Positions 19,640 through 28,325 of a stretch of 64,000 nt of DNA are shown one piece after another. Origin of the DNA: Hymenopellis radicata (Eukaryota > Basidiomycota > Agaricomycetes > Agaricales > Physalacriaceae). The position numbers and the translations under genes were made by a program. The stretch lies in the NCBI GenBank assembly GCA_015501595.1, contig JADNRX010000065.1:62001-126000 (forward strand), read 5' to 3'. Each line of letters opens with the position of its first letter. Position 1 is the first letter of the stretch. The notes below the pieces were generated by a model. That model saw only the letters and a list, made by a program, of their open reading frames with translations. It was not told where the DNA came from and did not search any database.

Positions 19640-20772
19640 GTATCTTCTTCTTCCAAGCCTCTTCCTCCACCTTGCTTAGCCCTCGCAGAGCAGTTTTGCT
19701 TTTCTAAATGTGTTGGTGGTGCGTGTACCCTCTTCCGCCTACATCTACGCATGGCTGACACGGAGTCGTAGAACCCAGTCTCGCACAGGCGTGTATCAAC
19801 GGCTCTTATGCATGATGGAGTGCGCGTCGGGGACGTAGGGTTTTGCTGTTCCGCTGCGAGACTTGGTGGGAGTGTGAGTGCGACACAGCGAGTGCGGCGG
19901 AAGCTGTTGATGACGATGATTGCGAAGACGGTGACACCGATTCCGCGGACGACGATGATGCTACCATTTCCACCATCCCCCCTCCTCCTCCTGTATGCCT
20001 CCTCTACGGTTTCCTCTGTCGATGTCAACAGCAACGCCGCCGGAGCTGAAGCCATCACCACCCTCCTCGACGTCCCTCCTCTTCACCCACAGTCCTCCGG
20101 ACCGCCCGTCCTTCAAGCTTCACCCGCTGCCGAATGCCAAATCGTTAACGCTCTGTCCCCATTTCTACATCCTCGGCGTCGACTGCGACTGCGACGGCTG
20201 TGGTAGCATCGGGCCCGTGTGTGGTTACAGCGATGGCGACTGTTACAGAGACGACGACGATACTGGTGGTCCCTGTTTCGTCGGTGACTGCATCATCTGG
20301 CGCTGTCGCCACTCTGTCTGCTGTTACATCGAGTGTGAGCGCATCCTCGGCTGTCGCTACGGCTTCGTCCGTATCTAGCGCCTCTTCCCTAGCATCAGGC
20401 GTGTCTTCTACCGCTGTCGCTACCCCTTCCTCCACCGCGAACCCCTTCCCCTCGGATGTGGATGTCGCTGGGGGTTAATGGAGGAAGATTGGGTGGATGA
20501 GAGGTAGTGGTCGTTGAAGCACCAGACGCGATCGCAGACACGGGGCTCAACGAAACGGACGAGGAGGTCGCAGCTGAGAGCTCCGCCAAGGCGAGTCTGA
20601 GCAGTAAGCTGACTGCAAAGTCGAGGACTGTTACGCCCTGTGCGGCTGTGTTCTCTGCATCTACCTCATCGCTGTCTCCGTCCTCTTCTTCAGTGCCGAG
20701 CACGACAAGTAGCGTAGAGGAGACGCCTACGACGAGCAGCAAGGGCCCATTTACGTTTGCCACGAGCGTGTA
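19640..20772 (+). pseudogene. CBM19-type secreted protein gene, broken copy 3 with internal inversion
   Basis: Fragments match the gene at 10683-12092: the region around the intron end, CINGSYA-like start then MECASGT-like remnants out of frame, EAITTLL, the long Thr/Val part (VTETTTILVVPVSS, out of several frames) and the conserved tail STTSSVEETPTTSSKG to FTFATSV ending near 20772. The CBM core is deleted. About 100 bp (20454-20553) are inverted relative to the other two copies. The homology continues into the 3' flank to about 20910. Confidence 0.85.
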
Positions 20773-21008
20773 AGATACTTTGCATACTTACTGGATGTGG
20801 ACTTTATTGCATTTGTATTTTTAGCCTACGTTGTACTCAAGTACTTTCCTTTACTTTACGTGGATCAGAATAGATGTAGAGCTTCGAACTTGCGCGAGGG
20901 ACGTAGCGTTCATTCTTAGTTGTGCCGCGGATGTTTTCTGCGCTTGAGAAAGCCCGGGTTAAAAGAAGACGGAGCGCGATCGAGATGCGAGAGGTTTACG
21001 TGATGCCA

Positions 21009-21033
21009 TCCGATATGGTGTAACGGCTAACAT
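21009..21033 (+). tRNA. tRNA-Glu(UUC), 5' part, split by a retrotransposon
   Basis: TCCGATATGGTGTAACGG followed by CTAACAT is the acceptor 5' strand and D arm of a tRNA-Glu gene. The sequence then switches abruptly to the element. The remaining part continues at 26584 and its 3' acceptor strand TATCGGA pairs with TCCGATA here, proving the two halves belong together. Confidence 0.93.
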
Positions 21034-21476
21034 CGAGTTTAATGCTTGAATTACTCAAGACTAATACGAGGTGAGTTTTCCACCCGCGACTACTCTCTTT
21101 CTCACCTGACAATGCTTCTCCCAGCATTCCCTGGGTCTCAAAGAAGCATTGATTGTTTTGTTACCCCCGGGTCTCGAAACAAACCAGGTGAGTCTCTTCT
21201 TGCCCTCGGCACTTACTTCCTAATTGCTCGACAGCAATGCCTTCGGCGACGCCTTCGGCGACTCCTCTTTCTCCCGCTTGTTCATGTTCTTTCTCTCGAT
21301 TATTTTACTGTGGCGTGTTCACGTTCGATTCTCCCACCCCTGGCGTGACGGATACGGCTGCATGCAGAATGTCTTAGTTCTCTCAGCCTTGTACTCCGTT
21401 CCGCCAGGTGAGTTTGTGTAAAATCAAGTTTTATTGCTAGCCTTTACTTACGGTATCGTGCAGTACTCTTTCGCTG
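21034..21476 (+). repeat. Split direct repeat A1
   Basis: Begins CGAGTTTAATGCTTG and ends CAGTACTCTTTCGCTG; repeated as A2 at an offset of 4983 bp. Confidence 0.95.
21071..21463 (+). other. Three intron-like segments in the element leader
   Basis: Within A1, three segments each start with GTGAGT after AG and end with CAG: 21071-21124, 21188-21234 and 21408-21463. Each is 47-56 bp with a branch-like motif (CTGAC, CTAAT, CTTAC), the normal intron size of this genome. They would remove leader sequence upstream of gag at 21514. Confidence 0.5.
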
Positions 21477-21513
21477 ATACAGAATAAATTCCATCTATTG
21501 AATCAGTTGAACC

Positions 21514-22866
21514 ATGTCCCCCAATGCCAAAGATTCCGAAGGAGACATGTCATTTCCCGAGACACCGGACAGCTCCCTCCCCGAAGGCGAATATTTCGTC
21601 GTCGCGGCAGCCGCCATCCGCGAAATCATCGCGCGGTACGGTCGAGGCACTGCCTCGAAGGGAGAGATCCAAGCAGCCATCGTCTCGTACATCGGCGAGC
21701 TCGCTGAGGCTGAAGTCTATCCTTTCGACATACACAGGGAACTCATTCCCTGGCTCGAGACCCTCGACGCTGAAGTTACACGGCTCGACGGGGCTGCAAA
21801 CCGAGGAGCCGAAGGAAAAGCAAGTGGAGGCAAAGGAGGAGGAGGTGGAGGTGGAGACAGTACGCCTTCGGGCGACGACGGCGACGGGGGCAACGATGGC
21901 GGCAACAATGCCGGCAAACGGGGAAGGAAGGATCCTCACAAGCACAAGCGAGGAGGCTCCACTCCCTCTGATGCCCCCGACTCCAACCCAGACAACCGTG
22001 GGTCCAAGCACCACCACCACAAGAGCCAGAAGCATCACCAGTCCGCGTCAGACGACTCCGACAGCGAAGAGCAAGACGAGTCGAAATTCGGGTGGGCTTC
22101 CGACGCCATTCTCAAAGAGACCTCCCTCACCGCGGAGCATAAACTTATCCGCGATGCCGTCGAGAACCACGCTCTCGATGTCAAAAACGCCCTCCACAAT
22201 CTCAAGCACACCGGGATTGCTCCCACCTTCCCGGACACTCTGTGGAAGAAAATCCTTCTCGATGAGGCCGTTGACTTTGACGAAATCAACGCCTTCTTCT
22301 TCTCCACCAAATTGGAGCTCGACCCCACTCCAGTCGGAACGGTGGCGTCGGCGCTTCACGAAGCCATGGGACGCCGCGCGGACAAGAAGACAGTTAGCTC
22401 TGCAGTTGTCTGGTTTCGCTGCTTTGATAAATATAGCGAAGCAGTCGAGACAGTCTTCCCGTTCCGTCGCAACGAGCTCCGCACCTATAGGCAGCACATC
22501 GACGACCTCTTCTCTGCCAAAGTCGAGTCCTCGCAAGCCCGAGTTATCGCATACGACATCGCGGCTCGGAAAGTCGTCGCATCCAGTCGCGGCATACTCT
22601 TCAACCAGGTCAACGATGCCCACCTCGTCCGACTCCGCATGGCCTTCCTTGAACGAGACGGCGTCCGTTATGATGACTTCGAAGGAGTCGGTGTTGGAGA
22701 GTCGAGTGGAGGAAAGTCTGGGAAGTCGAAGCCCGGAAAGAAGCGGGAAGCTTGCAACAATTGGAATGAAGGCAAGTGCACTCGCGCCCCATGCCCCCGT
22801 CGTCACGTCTGCAATGTTTGCGGCGGACAGCACGTCGCCAGCGCCTGCAAGTCGAAGAGTGCTTGA
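21514..22866 (+). CDS. DIRS/Ngaro-like element Gag-like protein
   Basis: 450 residues. The N-terminal 100 residues are helical, followed by a Gly/Asp/Lys/His-rich disordered stretch (about 105-195), a helical region (200-375), a basic linker and two C-terminal zinc motifs: CNNWNEGKCTRAPCPRRHVC, a CCCH-like arrangement, and CNVCGGQHVASAC, a CX2CX4HX4C-type knuckle. This fits nucleic-acid-binding Gag-like ORF1 proteins of Ngaro/DIRS elements. The start is the ATG at 21514 soon after the third intron-like segment. A longer overlapping frame on the same strand covers this region only as a shadow and becomes real coding sequence beyond 22866. Confidence 0.88.
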   Translation: MSPNAKDSEGDMSFPETPDSSLPEGEYFVVAAAAIREIIARYGRGTASKGEIQAAIVSYIGELAEAEVYPFDIHRELIPWLETLDAEVTRLDGAANRGAEGKASGGKGGGGGGGDSTPSGDDGDGGNDGGNNAGKRGRKDPHKHKRGGSTPSDAPDSNPDNRGSKHHHHKSQKHHQSASDDSDSEEQDESKFGWASDAILKETSLTAEHKLIRDAVENHALDVKNALHNLKHTGIAPTFPDTLWKKILLDEAVDFDEINAFFFSTKLELDPTPVGTVASALHEAMGRRADKKTVSSAVVWFRCFDKYSEAVETVFPFRRNELRTYRQHIDDLFSAKVESSQARVIAYDIAARKVVASSRGILFNQVNDAHLVRLRMAFLERDGVRYDDFEGVGVGESSGGKSGKSKPGKKREACNNWNEGKCTRAPCPRRHVCNVCGGQHVASACKSKSA

Positions 22867-24882
22867 GCCCACGGCTCATCATTCTTCTATTTCCAAGGTG
22901 TGGCAAGCGGCGTGTGCTTTTGTGGAGGAGGGGTATGATGGAGAGGAGGAGGATGAGGGAGAAGATGAGATGAAGAAGGAGGAAGCGGTGGAGTCCTATA
23001 GTTTCCTACCTCGCTATCTGCGCGGTTTCGGATGGAGGACGCCTATGTCAAAAGGAAGTCGAACCGCCTCATACACGGAAATCGACGGACCACTTCCATG
23101 CCCTCCTGCTGAGGAGTATAAACATACAGCGTTGAAAACCATTCACGACTATCCTCACCTTTTCCACGTTTCTACGCCCATCAATATCGACCGACTCGCG
23201 AGTATTCTCAGCATACATCCGAATCGAGTATTCGTCGCGTCGGTACTCCGCACACTACGTATCGGCCTCTGGCCATGGGCCGACACGGATCCTACGGGCG
23301 ATTTCCCAGAGACGTGGGACAATGCGTGGGCTAATATCCCGACCGCTGAAGAGCGCGAATTCGTGCTGAGTCAGTGTAAGGAAGAAGTCGAAAAAGGGCA
23401 ACATTCACCTCCGTTCGGGCCAGACCTTCTCCCAGGTATGTACTCGACCCCGAATGTTGCCGTCCCAAAACCTCACTCCGAGGACCTCCGACTCGTCGCG
23501 AACCAGTCAGCCGGCGAGTTCTGCCAAAATAACATGGTCAACAAGTCTGAAACAAAGGGAGCACGTCTCGACTCACTCTTAGTTTTTATCCCTCTCCTTC
23601 TCATGTTTGTTCAGCTCCATCCAGGAAAACGTTTCTTGCTGTGGAAGTCCGACGTCGCTGGAGCATTCCGTGCGATCCCTATCCATCCGTTGTGGCAGCT
23701 TAAACAGGTCGTCACCGCCAATATCGCGTCCATGATGGAAGGTGGGTCAAAAGAAGATAAGTCAACGTGGATACGTTACGTTGACTGGCGGGCATGCTTC
23801 GGCAGTTGTGGATCTCCGCGGCCTGGGCTTCCTTGATGGGACTAGTTGTCTGGATCGCAATCTGTGTCCTCCACATGGCCTTTCTATGCTGTTACGTTGA
23901 TGATTGCTACAGCGTAGGTATCGTCGGAGATATGGAATGGTATGAACCTTATCATGTATTTTTCCCTACCAATCAGACACGTTTACTCTACTTGTGGGAT
24001 TATTTAGGAATTCCCCACAAGCTGAAGAAGCAAGTTTGGGGAGAAGTACTGATAATTATAGGCTTCTTAGTCGACCCGAATAAACTCACAGCCACACTTC
24101 CTGCAGAGGCAAAGGCCGATCTCGTTGAACACGTCCGCGACTTTGCCCTTACACCGCGTCGGCGCCGATCACTCCACGAGTTCGAGCAACTCGCTGGATG
24201 GATGAACTGGGCGCTGAACGTGTATCCACTCTTCAAGCCCGCTCTCTGCAATCTTTACGTCAAAATGTCCGGCAAGAGCCGAGCCCATGCGACGATCAAT
24301 CTGAACAAGCCACTGATCGAGGAGCTTCTCTGGTTTGTTGAACACGTCGAAGCATCATCAGGAATGCTCTTCTTCGCCAACATTGACTGGAACCCGTTCA
24401 CAGAGGCAAATCTCACGATTTTCTGCGATGCGTCCTTAACGGGCATGGGTTTCTGGATTCCGGACCTTAACGTTGGGTTTACATGTGCGGTTGATGGAGA
24501 CGTGATGAGGGACAAGATTTTCTTCTGGGAAGCTCTCTGCGTGCTTGGGGCTATACAGTGGTACGCCGAATCTGGCCTCACCTTTCTCGCGACCCCCGAG
24601 TGCCCAGTTCGTCTTGCAGTTTTCACTGACAACTCGAACACAGTTTGCATCTTCGACTCCCTTCATGCTCTTCCTGAATACAATCCTATTCTCCGTGCTG
24701 CCGTCGACCTCCGGGTCAAGCACAACATCGACCTACGTGTGCTGCACATCAGCGGCGAAGACAACTCCATGGCCGACGCCCTCTCGCGAGAGAATTTCGA
24801 CTTCGTTCGCGCGCATAGCTCTAACATGGTCATCACCCCATTTTCACCCCCTCGAACGACGCTGGGGGCAGTCAAAAAATGA
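22867..24882 (+). CDS. DIRS reverse transcriptase and RNase H (one frameshift)
   Basis: From about 22870 the frame encodes an acidic linker, then the RT: LVANQSAGEFCQNNMVNK, LWKSDVAGAFRAIPIHPLW with the first catalytic Asp, RYVDWRACFGSCGSPR. One base is missing at about 23820; the next frame continues AWASLMGLVVWIAI, then CCYVDDCYS, the YVDD active site, then HEFEQLAGWMNWAL. The RNase H/C-terminal part has FCDASLTGMGFW, ALCVLGAIQWYA, VFTDNSNTVCIFDS and ISGEDNSMADALSR. All conserved blocks are present, so the frameshift is recent. It stops with TGA overlapping the recombinase ATG (ATGA). The link to Gag is by a change from the gag frame to this one near 22866. Confidence 0.88.
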
Positions 24883-25872
24883 AAATCCCCCAACTTCGCG
24901 CACCGAGGCAGCCCAAGCGACAACCTTGGTCGCGCGACAAGCTCGTGCATGAACGAGCAATAGCCCTAGGCCTCGCTATTGACGCGTCGTCTAGTGGTAC
25001 CTACGATTCTGCCTTGAATTCCTATCTCGCTTTCTGCTCGATACACAAGATGCCGGTCACTCCCACCGTCGACACCTTATCTTTCTTCGTCGTCTACATG
25101 TCGGCCCATATCGAGCCGCGTTCCGTTAGTGCCTACCATCTCTGGCATTAGCAACAAACTCGAACCATATTTTCCAGAAGTTCGTGCCAACCGCTCCTCC
25201 TACCTCGTTAAACGAACACTCGCCGGTTGCATGAAATTGCATAGCAAACCGGTGAAGCGGAAACTCCCTCTCTCTCGCAACCATGTACTCACCGCCATCA
25301 CGTCCCTAACTCCATCCTCCACGCATGATGACATCCTATTCGTGGCCATGCTCTGCACTGGCTTCGCTGGCCTCATGCGTCTGGGAGAATTAGCCGTCCC
25401 AGATGACCGCAACATCCGGGACTACAGGAAGTGCTCTCTGCGCTCTTCTGTCATCGGAATCGACGGTGGTTACGGCCTCGACCTGCCTTATCATAAAGGG
25501 GACCGTTTCTTCGAGGGGAACCGAATCAGGATCCTTCGACGCGGCACCTTCAAACCGGCACCCGTCTTCGAGCGATACGTGGCCTCCCGTGACAACGTCT
25601 CGCGGATGAACCCATATCTCTGGATCACGTCGAAGAACACCGTGCCGACGCGCTCATGGTTTATGGCCCGCCTTCGACAACTCGAACCCGATACCCAATT
25701 CGCGGGTCAGTCAATGCGCGCAGGCGGCGCTACAGCGATGGCGGAAGACGGCTCACCGCCCCACCTTATCCAGGCCGCGGGGCGCTGGGCCTCTGACACA
25801 TTTCAAATCTATATTCGCAAGAACCCCATCGTACTCCAAGCGCTCTTATTCCACGGCCACGACGATAATTGA
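24879..25872 (+). CDS. DIRS tyrosine recombinase (one frameshift)
   Basis: The first frame (24879-25151) gives MKIPQLRAPRQPKRQPW, a helical SAM-like DNA-binding domain, ALNSYLAFCSIHKMPVTP, and SVSAY, then runs out of frame through one extra base near 25138. The second frame resumes SGISNKLEPYFPEVR and contains the catalytic core: ILFVAMLCTGFAGLMRLGEL (first Arg), a Lys-bearing middle, SMRAGGATAMAEDG (second Arg of the H/S-x-x-R box), GRWASDTFQIYIRKN with the tryptophan/histidine position and the nucleophilic Tyr. It would join the circular cDNA to a target by strand exchange. The start overlaps the RT stop as ATGA, suggesting coupled reinitiation or frameshifting. Confidence 0.88.
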
Positions 25873-25931
25873 TCCCATCTGTCGCTCACAACCCCTTCAT
25901 CTCAACATTTCTTCCATCAAGTAGCCATTTA

Positions 25932-26015
25932 GGATGCTCAATCATACGCATACGCGGCCTCCCATTTTCGGGGGGTCGGCGACTGGCTACCTCGTTGGAT
26001 GAACCTTCGGATTAG
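25932..26015 (+). repeat. Split direct repeat B1
   Basis: 84 bp from GGATGCTCAATCATACG to CTTCGGATTAG; matches B2 with one mismatch. Confidence 0.93.
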
Positions 26016-26016
26016 T

Positions 26017-26459
26017 CGAGTTTAATGCTTGAATTACTCAAGACTAATACGAGGTGAGTTTTCCACCCGCGACTACTCTCTTTCTCACCTGACAATGCTT
26101 CTCCCAGCATTCCCTGGGTCTCAAAGAAGCATTGATTGTTTTGTTACCCCCGGGTCTCGAAACAAACCAGGTGAGTCTCTTCTTGCCCTCGGCACTTACT
26201 TCCTAATTGCTCGACAGCAATGCCTTCGGCGACGCCTTCGGCGACTCCTCTTTCTCCCGCTTGTTCATGTTCTTTCTCTCGATTATTTTACTGTGGCGTG
26301 TTCACGTTCGATTCTCCCACCCCTGGCGTGACGGATACGGCTGCATGCAGAATGTCTTAGTTCTCTCAGCCTTGTACTCCGTTCCGCCAGGTGAGTTTGT
26401 GTAAAATCAAGTTTTATTGCTAGCCTTTACTTACGGTATCGTGCAGTACTCTTTCGCTG
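26017..26459 (+). repeat. Split direct repeat A2
   Basis: 443 bp, same sequence as A1 as far as read, following B1 after a single T. Confidence 0.95.
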
Positions 26460-26499
26460 CCCACCCATTGTATCTACGTATCTCTACATGTACCCTCCC

Positions 26500-26583
26500 G
26501 GATGCTCAATCATACGCATACGCGGCCTCCCATTTTCGGGGGGTCGGCGACTGGCTACCTCGTCGGATGAACCTTCGGATTAG
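26500..26583 (+). repeat. Split direct repeat B2 (element right end)
   Basis: 84 bp copy of B1 (T to C at one site); ends GGATTAG, followed by the T shared with the tRNA target. Confidence 0.93.
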
Positions 26584-26660
26584 TTGCCGCCTTTCATATG
26601 ATGTGCATTGTGCGGTGTAGGTTTCACGCGGCAGCTCGGGGTTCGATTCCCCGTATCGGA
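26584..26660 (+). tRNA. tRNA-Glu(UUC), 3' part, split by a retrotransposon
   Basis: Begins with the anticodon stem GCCGC and loop CTTTCA (anticodon TTC), then an intron of about 30 nt, GCGGC, the T arm GGGGTTCGATTCCCC and acceptor TATCGGA. It completes the 5' part at 21009-21033. Confidence 0.93.
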
Positions 26661-26728
26661 AACGCACCTCGACATGTCATTATTTTCATCCAGTTTGTCA
26701 GTACGCCACTAGGGTTGCGCAGTAATAT

Positions 26729-27059
26729 TAGGGTGGCGCAGTAAACCTCCGGGGGGTGTTAGTAACGGTATTGATACTGACCCCATGAGGTCGTGGTTTT
26801 GAAACTGTTAGTAACGGTTTCGATACCGGCACGTGCTTTTACCACGTGACGTGGCGCACCGCTCCGCCGCCCTCCGCCCGCCCTTATCCCGCCACTTTCT
26901 GCTTGCCTGAGTGCCAGCGCGCCATCACGTGAATTTGTCACGTGTCGGTATCGAAACTGTACTGATACCTCGGCCGAGGTTTCGATACCGTATCAATACC
27001 GTTACTAACCGCAGTAAACCCGAGGTGTATCAAAACCTAGGGTTTACTTCACCACCCTA
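26729..27059 (+). mobile_element. MITE copy 1 (hAT-like, 8-bp target duplication)
   Basis: Ends TAGGGTGGCGCAGTAAACC and GGTTTACTTCACCACCCTA are inverted repeats. AGTAATAT flanks both sides (26721-26728 and 27060-27067). Nested inside are inverted GTTAGTAACGGTATTGATAC blocks and CACGTG motifs, so almost the whole element folds back. It encodes nothing. Eight-bp duplications suggest mobilisation by a hAT-type transposase. Confidence 0.92.
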
Positions 27060-27067
27060 AGTAATAT

Positions 27068-28325
27068 AATTTGGACGGACCTCGGACTGTCTTCTTTTTC
27101 CTACCTCGCGGATGACATTCCGGTGCTGTATGCTAAACCAACCTCCAGACTAAGTATCTTATCGGTGCGAAAACAGATACCAGAGGCCGCAGAGCCGCAA
27201 CGCGCAACTTCCAGAGACGCCAATGAGCCTAAGCTCAGAATCTACGAGTTCCCCACTTCTCGCTGTGCTGAGAGAATGGCTAATGGTTACAGTGTATTTG
27301 GCATATGGCGTCCGCCAAGTCAACGCCAAGTTGCCGTAGGTAGTAATTTGCCCATGGAGCCGAAGATACAATTTCCGTACTTGTCACGAACTTTGGCTTA
27401 TGAACTGCAACGTACATTCTTGTAGTAGGCTTCGATCTCTGACCAGCTGCAGATGAGTTAGACGACGCAAGTGGCTAGGGAATCCCAGAAATCGTTGGAG
27501 AATCTGTTCCATGCCATGATGAGATCTGGAATAGTTGGTTGAAAGTGGGGAAACGACCGGTGCTAACACTGTGCACTAAGTACCCCCAGAACAAAACCGC
27601 GTTCGATGGGGACTTGACATCCGTTGAGACCCGCTGCTGATTTTAGCAGCGCGCCGTGGAGATACTGTAGAATAAATCAGGCACCGTGTGGTATTGTGGT
27701 GAAATTCCAGTCGATTGCTACAGTGTTGCGAAGCAGCAGGACGAGAAAAGGGACTTGTGCGTTCAAGATGCCCGCATTGGTGCCGTTCCTTGTTACAGTG
27801 TTACTATCACAGGCAATTCATATTCGCTCTGACGAAAGACTCACTTGACCTCGCTTTGACGAGTAAGACGGAGACTCGAGCATCCTCCGAAAGACAATTA
27901 GCGATCACGTTTCCTGCCGTTCCGCCTAGACACATCAAATCGTCAGTTACACGCACAAGCCCACGTCAAACCCAAATTTTAGACTCACCGCCAACCACGA
28001 CAGAGTCGTACTCCGTCCGAGAGGTGTAGCAACCAATGTGCATGATCCAACTGGAAGTTGAAGAATCGAGCAAACGAGCCGATACAAGACAAAGCAAATT
28101 GGGATTATCATGTTGGAAGCAGATGGAAGAAGAGGCCAAGAAGAGACTCCGAGTTGACAACAGAATCACCCCGATTTCGCTTCCTCATAGACATCAAGTG
28201 TTACCTCCTTCGTGTTCAAAGTGACCTTAAGCATGGCAGGGGCGGCTAGTCCGAGCGTCCGAAGGAAATTGAGCAGTGCAGCGGCGTTTACTGGAAATGT
28301 CAACGTTTGAATGCCAAGAAATTAA
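27068..28325. other. Gene-free stretch
   Basis: Only short ORFs without domain content on either strand. No tRNA, repeat end or coding bias recognised. Confidence 0.5.

Larger units (their letters stand above)
21034..26583 (+). mobile_element. DIRS/Ngaro-like tyrosine-recombinase retrotransposon (5.55 kb)
   Basis: Structure A1 (21034-21476), gag, RT-RNase H, tyrosine recombinase, B1 (25932-26015), A2 (26017-26459), short link, B2 (26500-26583). These split direct repeats and the lack of integrase and protease are diagnostic of Ngaro/PAT-type DIRS-order elements, which integrate from a circular intermediate through a tyrosine recombinase without target duplication. The B1-A2 junction is joined by a single T (26016), and the same T separates the element from the tRNA at each end (21033 and 26584). 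A1 and A2 are alike over 443 bp with no difference noticed, and B1/B2 differ at one base in 84, so the insertion looks young. RT and recombinase frames each have one break. Confidence 0.95.

Noticed and set aside
21524..22865. First half of a 770-codon frame overlapping gag
   Set aside because: Ser/Thr/Arg-rich shadow of the gag frame; real RT sequence begins only after the gag stop.
21034..26459. A1 and A2 as LTRs of a Gypsy or copia element
   Set aside because: They lack TG/CA ends, A2 is followed by B2, there is no target duplication or integrase, and a tyrosine recombinase is encoded.
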